64,000 nt of DNA from Lichenihabitans psoromatis (GTDB lineage Bacteria > Pseudomonadota > Alphaproteobacteria > Rhizobiales > Beijerinckiaceae), in assembly GCF_004323635.1 (NCBI RefSeq), contig NZ_CP036515.1, positions 1,599,501 through 1,663,500 on the forward strand, given 5' to 3'. Each line of letters opens with the position of its first letter. The stretch's first letter is position 1. Below, piece by piece: positions 32,887 through 41,077 of this stretch. The notes under the pieces were generated by a model. That model saw only the letters and a program-made list of their open reading frames with translations, had not been told where the DNA came from and made no database searches. The position numbers were made by a program, and so were the translations under genes.

Positions 32887-34620
32887 TTAGTTATAGGACG
32901 TTGGGTCCTTAAATTGATAGCTCCGAGCACCCTTCCCATCGAGTTTGGGAAACGTGATCGCCCATTCGGTGTTGGGTAAGTCAGGCTTTTGACCGTCCCT
33001 GATGCTCAAAAGCTTAGACTGCCATAGCCACTTCACGGCCGCACGCAACTCTGCCGGCTCAGCGAACCAGTCAGCGAAATGCGCCGAACGAACGCAAAAG
33101 ATCCGTTCCCCGTTGGGCTTCCTTGTGTACCAGGCTTGGCAGTCGGATTGATCGCCCGCCGAAGGCAGTTCACCGACCGAGCCAATGCGATGCAGAAGTT
33201 TGGCTCGGGCGCGCTCTTCAACGCTCTGCATGTTTGAAATCTCGCGCAGCCCGTCGTCGAAGCACCGCGTCAATGCGACGAGGGTTGACTCAGCGGTCCA
33301 TCTGGAACCCACGCCGGCCTTGTCTGCCATGGCGGCACCAGCGTACAAGATCGCAAAATTTCGAGCCGCGTGTTGAAGGGCACCCGATAGCTGGCGACCT
33401 CGCATTGAGTCCATAAACATCTGCATATGAAACTCGACCTTTCGCCGTAGCGTGGCACGATTTGCTACCAAGAAGGCAACATACGTGTCGAAGGCGTGAC
33501 CATGGTGGTTGGCGCAAATGCGGCGCAGTTCGACCAGCTTTTCGCGAGCCCATTGCTCCCGACCTTCAATCGGTAAGCCACGTGGAAAGCTGTCGAAGAT
33601 GGTCGTGTTGCCCGAGTGGAGCGCAGGAACGTCAAACGCCCGGGCATACTCACCCTCGTCGCGTTTTTCGGCGGCCAATTCAGCGAGTGCCTCAAACGTA
33701 TTTTCGGAACTCACCAGCATGATGCCGCGCCACTCCAGAGGAGCACCATCGGTCCCATAAGCGGATTTGCTATGCCGCGCTGTATCTCGCCCCTCAGAGT
33801 AGCGGTAGGTGAGCGGGCGAAGGATTTGATAGGCATCTTTACGCGGACCGCTCACCAGCCCAATCTCGTTGACCGGCAAAACTCGATCGACGAATTCGGC
33901 TGCCGTCTCCTGCAGCGCAGACGGCGTCGCGTTGAAGTTGGGCAAACCACCTTCAAGGCCGATTCCGATGACCGACCCTGCGGCGAGCAACGCTGTCGAC
34001 TTTCCGGCTTTGGACTTGCCGGCGAGCACGATGCTGAAGGATTGAAGGTCGACGACGCGGAGGAGCGGCGCTGCGAATGCGGCGCATAAAGCCAAGCGCA
34101 GGCGAGTCGAATAATGGGCAATGTGCATGACCTGCTGCCAACCTTCTGGCGTGCCCGCTTGGCTTAGGGCAAATTTGCGTGTGTTGTTCGATAGCGGTGG
34201 CTTGAGGATCAGCTGAGGTTTCGCCGCGCTGCCGAAAATTTGGCCCCGATGCGAGAATGCTGTGAAATTTGGTTGCCAGCCGTCATTTCGAACGAAGAGC
34301 CAATGTTCGCGCGGCGACTTGGCCGATGCCGTTTCGACGATTGTGCTTGCTGCTTCTCTGTCGCGGGGCAATTGGCCGTTTTTGGCGATGAGAGCCTGCG
34401 CAAGCGAGTCGGGGTTGAAGGCCTTTTCGCGCGCCACCTTTTCGATTCCGAACCGATCCGACGGCTTTTGAAAGGCGTAAATTTCGCTGGCGTCGCCGGT
34501 TCGTTCATCCTCGGCGTTTGCGAGAAGCACAAGGGGCGGTAACGGGTCTTTGTTCGTCACGCCGACAATATCGCGATAGCTAAGGTCGGCGGCGGTTTTG
34601 GGTTTCGAGCGGTTCGACAT
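32887..34620 (-). CDS. DUF927 domain ATPase (element replication/primase-helicase-like protein)
   Basis: A 577-residue protein starting at the ATG at 34620 (MSNRSKPKTAADLSYRD). The central part matches DUF927: VMHIAHYSTRLRLALCAAFAAPLLRV followed by SIVLAGKSKAGKSTALLAAGSVIG, a P-loop, and later WRGIMLVSSENTFEALAE. DUF927 proteins are helicase- or primase-like ATPases carried by phages, plasmids and integrative elements, often with a small Rep or primase domain protein. It is the last gene of an operon with the Rep-like, AlpA-like and small unknown genes. Its position at tRNA-Lys marks the left border of the element. Confidence 0.8.
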   Translation of the reverse strand: MSNRSKPKTAADLSYRDIVGVTNKDPLPPLVLLANAEDERTGDASEIYAFQKPSDRFGIEKVAREKAFNPDSLAQALIAKNGQLPRDREAASTIVETASAKSPREHWLFVRNDGWQPNFTAFSHRGQIFGSAAKPQLILKPPLSNNTRKFALSQAGTPEGWQQVMHIAHYSTRLRLALCAAFAAPLLRVVDLQSFSIVLAGKSKAGKSTALLAAGSVIGIGLEGGLPNFNATPSALQETAAEFVDRVLPVNEIGLVSGPRKDAYQILRPLTYRYSEGRDTARHSKSAYGTDGAPLEWRGIMLVSSENTFEALAELAAEKRDEGEYARAFDVPALHSGNTTIFDSFPRGLPIEGREQWAREKLVELRRICANHHGHAFDTYVAFLVANRATLRRKVEFHMQMFMDSMRGRQLSGALQHAARNFAILYAGAAMADKAGVGSRWTAESTLVALTRCFDDGLREISNMQSVEERARAKLLHRIGSVGELPSAGDQSDCQAWYTRKPNGERIFCVRSAHFADWFAEPAELRAAVKWLWQSKLLSIRDGQKPDLPNTEWAITFPKLDGKGARSYQFKDPTSYN

Positions 34621-34836
34621 GGTGATCCTCGATTTTGGCGTGCTGTGCGTGTCCAGCGTGCCGGGAGGCGCGGACACTTAATCGCGCCAGGAATGGGGCA
34701 CGGCTGGCACGGTCGGCACGGTGATTTGAAAGCTGATGATGAGGGTAAAAAGCGAGCGAATGGCGAAGTGCAGTTCAGTCACTTTTTCAATGGAATTGGC
34801 TGTTTTCCTGAAGGATTTCGGCCAAACGGCCTACCA

Positions 34837-35667
34837 TCAAGGCGCTAGCCGTATGCTGTAGCTTTGTTGGCATTGATGCACTTGGCATCGGAGTGTGATG
34901 AAGCGAGCGGGGATCGTCAGTCCATCAAGAAACAGTCGAAGTTCGAGCCGTTCAGCCGACCGAAGTCGCTGCTTCGATGTCGCACGACAGAGCCTCAGCG
35001 CTCCGGTCCTTCGAACAGTACGAACGTCGTCGTCCTTACCTACTCGTCGATTAAAGTCCGGCTTCAGCGCATATAGGGAGGCTCTCCGACCACCCTTGAA
35101 GACATTCAGGAGAGCCGGCCTTGGTATCCGATCCGTAGCGGGGAACAGACCACGCAGCTGCTTCCTGAGAGCCTCAATGTCTGTCGTCACTCCCATCAGG
35201 TACACATGAGGCATCCAGAAAGGCACATAGCGCTGCTGCTGGTGCTCATTCAACGAGATGTCGACACCTCCCGCTGCCCATGAAATGCCGAGCTCTGCCA
35301 GTTGACGGCGGAGGCGTCGCTTGTGGTTCAGCGGGTCGTAGCTGCTCAAGTCGCCGACCGCTTTCATCTCCGCCTCAGTGACCAATGTCAGAGTGAAAAC
35401 CGTTCCGTCGCTTGGCTTGGTGCTAATCATGGCCCGGAGTGCTTTAGCGTAGTTTTCCTGGGCCGCCGTCGCACACACCGGACAGGCTGCAGAACCACAT
35501 CTGTCCGACTGCCTGCAGCCTTGTAGCTTCGCGGCTAAAACGATGGCCGCCGCTGTTTTCCCCTTTTTAGGCAGCCAGAGTATGAGCTGTCGTGCCATCC
35601 TTCGAGCTTTGCGTTGCCGCACTCGGAAGGGTGGCACCGGCAGTAAGTGCCGATGCCATCTTCTCAT
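34837..35667 (-). CDS. Zinc-finger Rep-like protein of the integrated element
   Basis: A 276-residue basic protein. Near the N-terminus CRQSDRCGSAACPVC is a four-cysteine cluster like those in replication or phage-type Rep proteins. A later segment, VFTLTLVTEAEMKAVGDLSSYDP then KRRLRRQLAELGISWAAGGVDISLNEH, followed by PFWMPHVYLMGVTTD, resembles the HUH/Rep-like region of small integrated replicons, but catalytic His pairs are not clear. The start is the ATG at 35667, which shares one base with the stop of the AlpA-like gene (TAATG), so it is translationally coupled. Function is inferred mainly from context. Confidence 0.5.
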   Translation of the reverse strand: MRRWHRHLLPVPPFRVRQRKARRMARQLILWLPKKGKTAAAIVLAAKLQGCRQSDRCGSAACPVCATAAQENYAKALRAMISTKPSDGTVFTLTLVTEAEMKAVGDLSSYDPLNHKRRLRRQLAELGISWAAGGVDISLNEHQQQRYVPFWMPHVYLMGVTTDIEALRKQLRGLFPATDRIPRPALLNVFKGGRRASLYALKPDFNRRVGKDDDVRTVRRTGALRLCRATSKQRLRSAERLELRLFLDGLTIPARFITLRCQVHQCQQSYSIRLAP

Positions 35668-35885
35668 TAGCGGGCTCCCTGCTGGGAGGTCGACTGAACC
35701 GCGTGAGCTTCTTCCCACGCGACCACATCGTCCATTCGGTAGCGGACCGAGCGACCACCGGCGACGCGCACAAAGCGCACGCTACCGCCGCTGACTCTTA
35801 AGTTGCGGAGGGTCTTTGGACTGATTTGCCAACGTATGGCCAGCTGCTGTTCGTTGAGAAGTCCGGGGGAGAGCTGAATGTTCAT
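35667..35885 (-). CDS. AlpA/excisionase-type helix-turn-helix protein
   Basis: A 72-residue MerR-like small HTH protein: LLNEQQLAIRWQISPKTLRNLRVSGG and VRYRMDDVVAWEEAHA match the excisionase/AlpA family that directs element excision or activates integrase genes. The start overlaps the upstream stop (ATGA at 35882-35885) and its own stop overlaps the next start. It therefore sits inside a tightly coupled operon. No integrase gene was found near, which is unusual for an Xis-like protein. Confidence 0.8.
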   Translation of the reverse strand: MNIQLSPGLLNEQQLAIRWQISPKTLRNLRVSGGSVRFVRVAGGRSVRYRMDDVVAWEEAHAVQSTSQQGAR

Positions 35886-36145
35886 CGAGCAGACCTCTTA
35901 TGGTCTTTGGCGCCTAAGTTCTTTTCTGGCTCGCTCGGCTCACTATCGCCTGGATATTCTTTTGAAAAAGCTTGATAAAATGCATTACAGGAAAACGCTA
36001 TCCTTTTAAATTTATCAACATCTAACCAGACTTCATCTGTACCCTTTTTAATATATAGTATATTTCGCATATCAAGAAGATCTTCGATATATACTATCAA
36101 ATTAATTGCAAATTGCGCTGTATCGCGAGTGATGAGTTGTTTCAT
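35882..36145 (-). CDS. Small hypothetical protein, first gene of the element replication operon
   Basis: An 87-residue protein starting at the ATG at 36145 (MKQLITRDTAQFAINLIVYIE), preceded by a strong GGAGG. It is AT-richer than the chromosome and contains VWLDVDKFKRIAFSCNAFYQAF. No family is recognised. It overlaps the AlpA-like start by four bases, and repeated GCTCTTT motifs lie about 155 bases upstream. A role in controlling or initiating replication of the element would fit but is unproven. Confidence 0.65.
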   Translation of the reverse strand: MKQLITRDTAQFAINLIVYIEDLLDMRNILYIKKGTDEVWLDVDKFKRIAFSCNAFYQAFSKEYPGDSEPSEPEKNLGAKDHKRSAR

Positions 36146-36298
36146 AGTAACCTCCGCTGCCAGCGGACCGAAACGATTGCAGGACATAACTTCCCCGTCC
36201 TTCGCGAAACATCGCGGATTCACATACCGTTGAAGCGCTATGTGCTATTCTGAGGTTGGGGTGTGGTTTTGTGCCTGCGGCTCGTCGCTGTCCGATAG

Positions 36299-36339
36299 GC
36301 TCTTTATAAGGCTCTTTGAGCTCATTGCAAGCTCTTTGA
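36299..36339. repeat. Iteron-like GCTCTTT repeats upstream of the element operon
   Basis: GCTCTTT starts at 36299, 36311 and 36331, the last two followed by GA; TTATAAG (36304-36310) and GCTCATTG (36320-36327) lie between. A close relative of the block is present at 36902-36928. The arrangement suits a promoter operator or a small replication origin read by the Rep-like protein. Confidence 0.45.
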
Positions 36340-36403
36340 GATCCATAAGGCCTTTTAGGCGATTTGTCTCGCCAGAAGCCGCGGTACCGCTTTGATCACG
36401 GCC

Positions 36404-36883
36404 TCAATGCCGGATCGTAATGTCGATTTGCTCGAGTTTTAAATTCAAACGCTCGGCCAGGAGCTGCTTTGCCGAGGCAATCACTTCCGCATAGCCCGTG
36501 CCGCTCAGGGCCATATCACCCGGCGCCCGGCCATGGCGTAATCCAAGCTCCGGCTTCTCCTCCTCCTCTGCAGGCTCATTGCCCTCGTATGAGTCGAGCT
36601 CGGTATTTTTTCCTTGCGCGACCTCGCCAATGCTTCGAGGGCTGTAGGCCCAGATGAAACGGGTCTTCTTGCCATGGCGCCCGATTCGAAAATCGCCCAG
36701 CTCGAGCTTGGCCAGGTGCTTCATCAGCGTCATCACGCGCTCGTAAGGCTGCCCCGAGTAGTCGCGAATCGTGTCGACTGAGCTGGCTGTGATGCGGTTG
36801 GCATAGCTGGCCAGCACGTCAAAACACTCACGGGCCCCCATTTCGTGCTCATACAACCTGCGCAACTCGCTTTGAAGTGACAT
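36404..36883 (-). CDS. Hypothetical element protein with acidic linker and C-terminal QIxIxI module
   Basis: A 159-residue protein. The N-terminal half (MSLQSELRRLYEHEMGARE, then SVDTIRDYSGQPYERVMTLMKHLAKLE and FRIGRHGKKTRFIWAY) looks like a winged-helix domain. An acidic stretch (EGNEPAEEEEKPE) leads to a C-terminal module GYAEVIASAKQLLAERLNL-KLEQIDITIRH. That module resembles the end of the protein at 37955-38386. No family name can be given. Its promoter carries the motif shared with the neighbouring operon. Confidence 0.6.
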   Translation of the reverse strand: MSLQSELRRLYEHEMGARECFDVLASYANRITASSVDTIRDYSGQPYERVMTLMKHLAKLELGDFRIGRHGKKTRFIWAYSPRSIGEVAQGKNTELDSYEGNEPAEEEEKPELGLRHGRAPGDMALSGTGYAEVIASAKQLLAERLNLKLEQIDITIRH

Positions 36884-36901
36884 AGAAGTGCCTCGACCCT
36901 G

Positions 36902-36928
36902 TTATAAGCGCTCATTGTAACGCTTTGA
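36902..36928 (-). promoter_or_regulatory. Shared promoter motif of element genes
   Basis: TTATAAG, GCTCATTG and GCTTTGA occur here in the same order as in the block at 36304-36339. On the minus strand TTATAA stands about 20 bases before the gene start at 36883, like a -10 box. The two blocks probably bind the same factor. Confidence 0.4.
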
Positions 36929-37271
36929 CGGTGGGGGAGCAATCGAAGCCGTGCTTCACGGAAGCCCTGAGGCGATGGTTCTGTCAGTCGACACGCTTGG
37001 ATCGAACCTGAATCAACATAATCGGGCAAAAAGAGAGCCCGGAGGTCGGCGTCTGCTTGACCAAATCGCTTAATTTCAGGGTTGCGGAGCTCAGCTGACA
37101 GCGAGTTTGCAAAGCTCCCAAGATCCGCTTTTTAGTTTTGACACCCAAAAGCATTGGGCCACCGCGTTGCCCTTTCCAGGAGGGAGCTTGCGAATGTGCT
37201 ACTGCAGCATACAGATGCTGGAGCCGGCGTGAGTCGGTTGCATGAACCCTAAGTAATTTTTGGAGCGGCAC
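36929..37271. other. Intergenic region between divergent element genes
   Basis: This 343-base stretch lies between the divergent genes at 36404-36883 and 37272-37928. A long minus-strand open frame crosses it and the next gene but shows no family features. No operator beyond the motif at 36902-36928 was recognised. Confidence 0.4.
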
Positions 37272-37928
37272 GTGTCCTTGAATGACTCCGGCGACGAAAG
37301 TCTTACCACCGCAATGTTTTATCTCTATTGGGTTCGAGCTATCCAAAGAGGATGGTACCAGCTCTACGGCGAAGAATTGGTGTTCGAACGTGGCAGACCA
37401 TATGATCAACATAAAGAATGCGTTAAACTGCTCAGCCCGAAGCTTAAGTTCGAGGAAGAACGCAAACGCTGGCAAGGATATTTTGATTTTAAACCGAGTG
37501 TTACAATCGAAGAGATTATCACAACGATTTCCGTTGAGGTGCCAGTGCCCTTCCCCGTATTGACTCCAGTAGCAATGCCAATAAAGAGCGCTGAAGACAT
37601 ATCGCCAGGTATATTCAAATTATCTTGTTATGAAGTTGCAAATGAGATCGGTGTTTCGGGACAATCTGTAGATGTGGATCTGACAAGCTTTTTAAGACGC
37701 TCTCTAAAAAGTATGTTTGCGAAACTAAAGCTCGAAAGTCGATTGAACGTCGGCGCTAACCGCCATTTCCCGCGTTTATACAAGTGGCTTTTGGAGATCG
37801 AGGACGAAACAAATTGGATCGGCGGACCTGGTTTTCGAATGAAAAATGCGAGTGGAAAAGGCGCCGTCAAGGAAGATCCAACTGATCCTGACAGCCTGAA
37901 GGTCACGATTAAAAAGGATTGGCTTTGA
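37272..37928 (+). CDS. Hypothetical AT-richer element protein (218 aa)
   Basis: A 218-residue protein, probably starting with GTG at 37272 because GGAG lies six bases upstream. Base composition is clearly lower in GC than the flanking chromosome, a sign of transfer. The N-terminal part (AMFYLYWVRAIQRGWYQLYGEELVFERGR) and the C-terminal part (FLRRSLKSMFAKLKLESRLNVGANRHFPRLYKWLLEIEDE) contain many aromatic and charged residues but no recognised motif. It is the only plus-strand gene of the element segment. Function unknown. Confidence 0.6.
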   Translation: MSLNDSGDESLTTAMFYLYWVRAIQRGWYQLYGEELVFERGRPYDQHKECVKLLSPKLKFEEERKRWQGYFDFKPSVTIEEIITTISVEVPVPFPVLTPVAMPIKSAEDISPGIFKLSCYEVANEIGVSGQSVDVDLTSFLRRSLKSMFAKLKLESRLNVGANRHFPRLYKWLLEIEDETNWIGGPGFRMKNASGKGAVKEDPTDPDSLKVTIKKDWL

Positions 37929-37954
37929 TCAGCTGTTGATGAGCTGTCGATCAG

Positions 37955-38386
37955 CTACGGTTCGATCACGATACGAATCTGATTGGGCTCGCAGCCAAGT
38001 GCATCGGCGATGGTCTTTTTAGCAGCGGCTAAAGCAGCTTGGATTGTGGCAGTGCTACGCGGAAGGCTCGGGCGTCGGCCTTCCTTCGGCCTGAGCTGGG
38101 CTCTTCCTCCCTTACCGCTCTGAAGCTTTTGTCGTAATCGAAGCTCGAAAGCTTCGGAGTCGGCACCCTGCACCTGCACGGTGCCGTTTTGCGGCCACCA
38201 ATTGACGATCTGGCCTTTCTGGCTTTTGAACCGGAACCGATGTGGCTTCGGTATTTCGCTCCAAATGCCGCGCTTGCCACATTCACTGACAATAGCCTTG
38301 AACTCTTCAAGTGTTCCGAAATGTTTCTTCAATTCCATCGCAGTCTGCTCCGCATGCAAATGATGCGAATATTTTACCGTCTTCAA
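37955..38386 (-). CDS. Hypothetical element protein sharing a C-terminal module
   Basis: A 143-residue basic protein. Its N-terminal part (MKTVKYSHHLHAEQTAMELKK, EIPKPHRFRFKSQKGQIVNWWPQNGTVQVQG) resembles a small nucleic-acid-binding fold. The C-terminus, TIQAALAAAKKTIADALGC-EPNQIRIVIEP, is similar in pattern to the end of the protein at 36404-36883. It converges on the plus-strand gene 26 bases away. Function unknown. Confidence 0.55.
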   Translation of the reverse strand: MKTVKYSHHLHAEQTAMELKKHFGTLEEFKAIVSECGKRGIWSEIPKPHRFRFKSQKGQIVNWWPQNGTVQVQGADSEAFELRLRQKLQSGKGGRAQLRPKEGRRPSLPRSTATIQAALAAAKKTIADALGCEPNQIRIVIEP

Positions 38387-38871
38387 TTTTGATTTACGGG
38401 GTTCTTGGGGCGCCGGAAGTTTAGCTTGTGCGCCAAAGCTCGGCTAATGGACCGGTGAAAAGCTGGCCCGCAACCGGCGATATTGGCTGATTTAAGAGAA
38501 TAGCCGGCTAATCCGCGCCACCGCAAGCTCCTGGGCTCTGTGCTGCGCTCATGGGTACTCATCTATAACTACCAGCTGATTGCGAAATCGCACGTTCATA
38601 AGTTGCGCCCAAGGTCCAGATCAGTATCTGATCAGGTTGAATCGCTTAGCGGGGCCACCCCCCTAAAGCTGCTGACTTTTTTAAAGTGGAGCAGATCGGA
38701 TATCGCCGATGGTGCTCTAGCAGCTCCGGTCCAGTAGACCCACACGAGCGGATGTTCCCAGGTCAGGTCGCGATCTACCCAGAATGCAGAGGCCCGAACA
38801 GCCGCTCCGTCCCGAGCCATCGCGGCAATTCTACGGCTTGACGGCCGGCAGCTTGGCTAACCGGCTCGTGC
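38387..38871. other. Intergenic region at the right edge of the element segment
   Basis: About 485 bases without a convincing gene. A 62-residue minus-strand frame (38632-38820, starting MARDGAAVRASAFWVDRDL) is possible but has no recognised family or strong ribosome site. GC content rises again toward the nuclease-like gene. The region may mark the junction of two insertions. Confidence 0.4.
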
Positions 38872-39789
38872 TCAAAGGCGGATATTTTTAGGGTCTCCCG
38901 CGGCCCTCAAAAGTTCCTTGCCGCCCTTCTCCAACTTTTTCAAATGCTCTTTCCATTTAGGATCATCTCGTTGCGCTGCGTCGAAGCCGAAAATGACAAG
39001 CCCCACTGCGGCCGGATCGAAATGCAAATCGGCGCCGTCGGCAACCTCGCTGATGATTGCGGCTACGCTTCGATGGCCCTTGCTCATCGCTGCGAGCTGC
39101 GTGAGGTTCTTAGCAACTCGCTTGTAGCTCGTCACAACGTCCGCATGGTGGTGGTTCAGCGTCGCCTGGTATTTCGCAATTTGCGCGACGACCGGCGCAT
39201 CGCCTTCCCTGGCCCGGAGTTCGGGGTTGCCGAAGTCTTTCGCTTCCCAGAATACAAGCTCCGGACCGGAAGAACCTACCTGGAATTTGGCGATGTCGAT
39301 ACGCGGGAGGTTGCCAGCGTCCGCCTCCGCAATCGCAGCTTCATCCATGCCGGTCGTGGTCAAAGCGATCTCCACATCCACGACGGCCAGGTCGCGTGAC
39401 ACCATCACATGCACACCCTGCTTCTCAACACCCGAATACGATCCGGCGGCCGTCTTCATTTTCTTCAGCGTGGCGGGTCCCATGTAGGTCTGGATGAATC
39501 CGCTGCTTAGCAGCGCGTCGATCTTGAATGTTTCGCCGTCGAAGGGCACCTGCTTCGACAGTGCCGGGTCGACCAGGTACTTCGGATGCGTGCTTGCAGT
39601 GACGGCGCCACCTTTCAACCGGATCGTGAACAGAGACTGACCCTGCCAGTAGATGTTCAGGTACTCGTTCCTGATCGCGATAAGGAGACTCTTGTCGGCA
39701 AGGACGTCCGACCACCAGCCTTGTTCGGCCTGTCGTTCCAAAGCCCCGACGAACACATCGCTTAGCCCTTTTCTGAAAACACCTGTCAC
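38872..39789 (-). CDS. Predicted PD-(D/E)XK nuclease-like protein
   Basis: A 305-residue protein starting with GTG at 39789, three bases after the MBL gene ends. The segment PRIDIAKFQV then PELVFWEAKDFGNPEL places an aspartate before a beta-strand carrying E-x-K, the core signature of restriction-endonuclease-fold enzymes; PVVAQIAKYQATL follows as the usual helix. Upstream it has WWSDVLADKSLLIAIRNEYLNIYWQGQSLFTIRLKGG, unlike known nucleases. Function is therefore predicted, not established. It is the third gene of an operon with the MBL protein and the IMPase-ADP-ribosylglycohydrolase fusion, which suggests a joint role, possibly defence. Confidence 0.55.
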   Translation of the reverse strand: MTGVFRKGLSDVFVGALERQAEQGWWSDVLADKSLLIAIRNEYLNIYWQGQSLFTIRLKGGAVTASTHPKYLVDPALSKQVPFDGETFKIDALLSSGFIQTYMGPATLKKMKTAAGSYSGVEKQGVHVMVSRDLAVVDVEIALTTTGMDEAAIAEADAGNLPRIDIAKFQVGSSGPELVFWEAKDFGNPELRAREGDAPVVAQIAKYQATLNHHHADVVTSYKRVAKNLTQLAAMSKGHRSVAAIISEVADGADLHFDPAAVGLVIFGFDAAQRDDPKWKEHLKKLEKGGKELLRAAGDPKNIRL

Positions 39790-39792
39790 GGT

Positions 39793-41040
39793 CTAAATCT
39801 CCTTCCACTCGCCGTCGGCGCACGCCGCGACGTTGTCGAACCATAGGGGGTAGTTGTGCCCTTCCAAACTGTGGATCGGCACGATGCTCTTTGGTTTCAT
39901 AGCGGCTGCTAGCCGTTGCAGATCGACGAGACTGGCGTGACCCGAGGTATGAATCGCTGTAAGCGGGATATTGGCGGTGTCGAGCGCCGCGCGTAACGCG
40001 ACACCACGATCTTCCGCCAAATAGCCATCCCATTGCGACCAGACCGCGCTTGCTCCGCTGAGGCAATCCGCCCGTTGAAGGTCGTACAGCATGGCCGGCC
40101 GGAACAGCATGACGAGATCCGGCGCTCGCGCCTTCAGCGCCTCGGGAAAGAGCCGGTTACTCTTGTGGCGATCCAGGATGGCGAAGAGACTTTTTTCCAT
40201 GATCTGCCGCCGCTGGTACTGCGGCGTGAACAGGGCGACGTTTGGCCAAAAGCTTTGCGGAATGTTCGGGTTGCCTGTCGCGCGCAGCATCTCAGCCGCG
40301 TAGAGGTCGATGAGCAGCGTGCGCCCGGTGCGTTTCGCGGCCCTGTAGATGCTCACCATCCGGTCGATATTCTGAGCCGAAGCGCAGACCAGCACCAGGC
40401 CGGAACCTGCCGCGAACGTATCAACAAAGCGCTCTTCGATCTCGGCCTCGGTCGGCAGCCCGGCCGTTCTCTGCGGACGTCCGAGAGTGGTCCCTTCCAG
40501 CAACAAGACATCGACATGAGCTGGCGGAGTGCGAACCATCCGTCCAAACAGAGCGCCCTTACGGCCGTGAGCGCGCAGGTCGCCGCTGTAGAACAACCGC
40601 TGGCCGTCAGCTTCGACCAGAAGCGCGTAGGCGTCATAGGCCGAATGGTCGACCGTGAAGGGGGTTATACGGAACGGACCCAGATCGAAGGTTTCGCGAT
40701 CTGCCATGATTCGCACCGCGCTCGGCATAGCCATGCCCGGCACGAACGAAGCGGCGGCCTGCATGATCCTATGCGTGGCTGCTCCCATAGTTACCGGGAG
40801 GTCGGGACAGGCGAGCGGGATTAGACCCCAGTGATCGCGATGCGAGTGCGACAGCACGATGCCGAGCAGGCTCGGATCTTCGCCCTTTGACAATCCCGGC
40901 ACATTGGGCAGGAGATCAGGCGTTGGTTCTGTAGCATAAAGCGGCTGTCCCAGATCCAGCAGGATACGGACACCTTGGGCTTCCAGTTCGACGCAGGATC
41001 CGCCGATCTCCTGTGTGCCACGATGGATACAGAAGCGCAT
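39793..41040 (-). CDS. Metallo-beta-lactamase fold hydrolase (RNase J/beta-CASP-like)
   Basis: A 415-residue enzyme starting at the ATG at 41040 (MRFCIHRGTQEIGGSCVELEAQG), with GAGGAT upstream. Metal-binding motifs are IVLSHSHRDHWGLIPL (HxHxDH), FTVDHSAYDAYALLV, and LFYSGDLRAHGRK (Asp), and a late HTSGHASLVDL carries the final histidine. The EIGGSC start and the insertion LVLVCASAQNIDRMVSIYRAAKR resemble RNase J/beta-CASP nucleases acting on RNA or DNA. It differs from housekeeping RNase J in length and lacks the C-terminal extension. It lies between the ADP-ribosylglycohydrolase fusion and the nuclease-like gene in one operon. Confidence 0.82.
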   Translation of the reverse strand: MRFCIHRGTQEIGGSCVELEAQGVRILLDLGQPLYATEPTPDLLPNVPGLSKGEDPSLLGIVLSHSHRDHWGLIPLACPDLPVTMGAATHRIMQAAASFVPGMAMPSAVRIMADRETFDLGPFRITPFTVDHSAYDAYALLVEADGQRLFYSGDLRAHGRKGALFGRMVRTPPAHVDVLLLEGTTLGRPQRTAGLPTEAEIEERFVDTFAAGSGLVLVCASAQNIDRMVSIYRAAKRTGRTLLIDLYAAEMLRATGNPNIPQSFWPNVALFTPQYQRRQIMEKSLFAILDRHKSNRLFPEALKARAPDLVMLFRPAMLYDLQRADCLSGASAVWSQWDGYLAEDRGVALRAALDTANIPLTAIHTSGHASLVDLQRLAAAMKPKSIVPIHSLEGHNYPLWFDNVAACADGEWKEI

Positions 41041-41077
41041 CAGGCTAGGATCCTCTGCGAGATTGGAGACGGCGTGC

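Noticed and set aside
36984..37475. Minus-strand frame of 163 codons
   Set aside because: It overlaps the better-supported plus-strand gene and lacks a ribosome site and family features.
38632..38820. 62-residue minus-strand frame
   Set aside because: No family, no clear ribosome site and no conserved context; kept only as a note in the intergenic entry.
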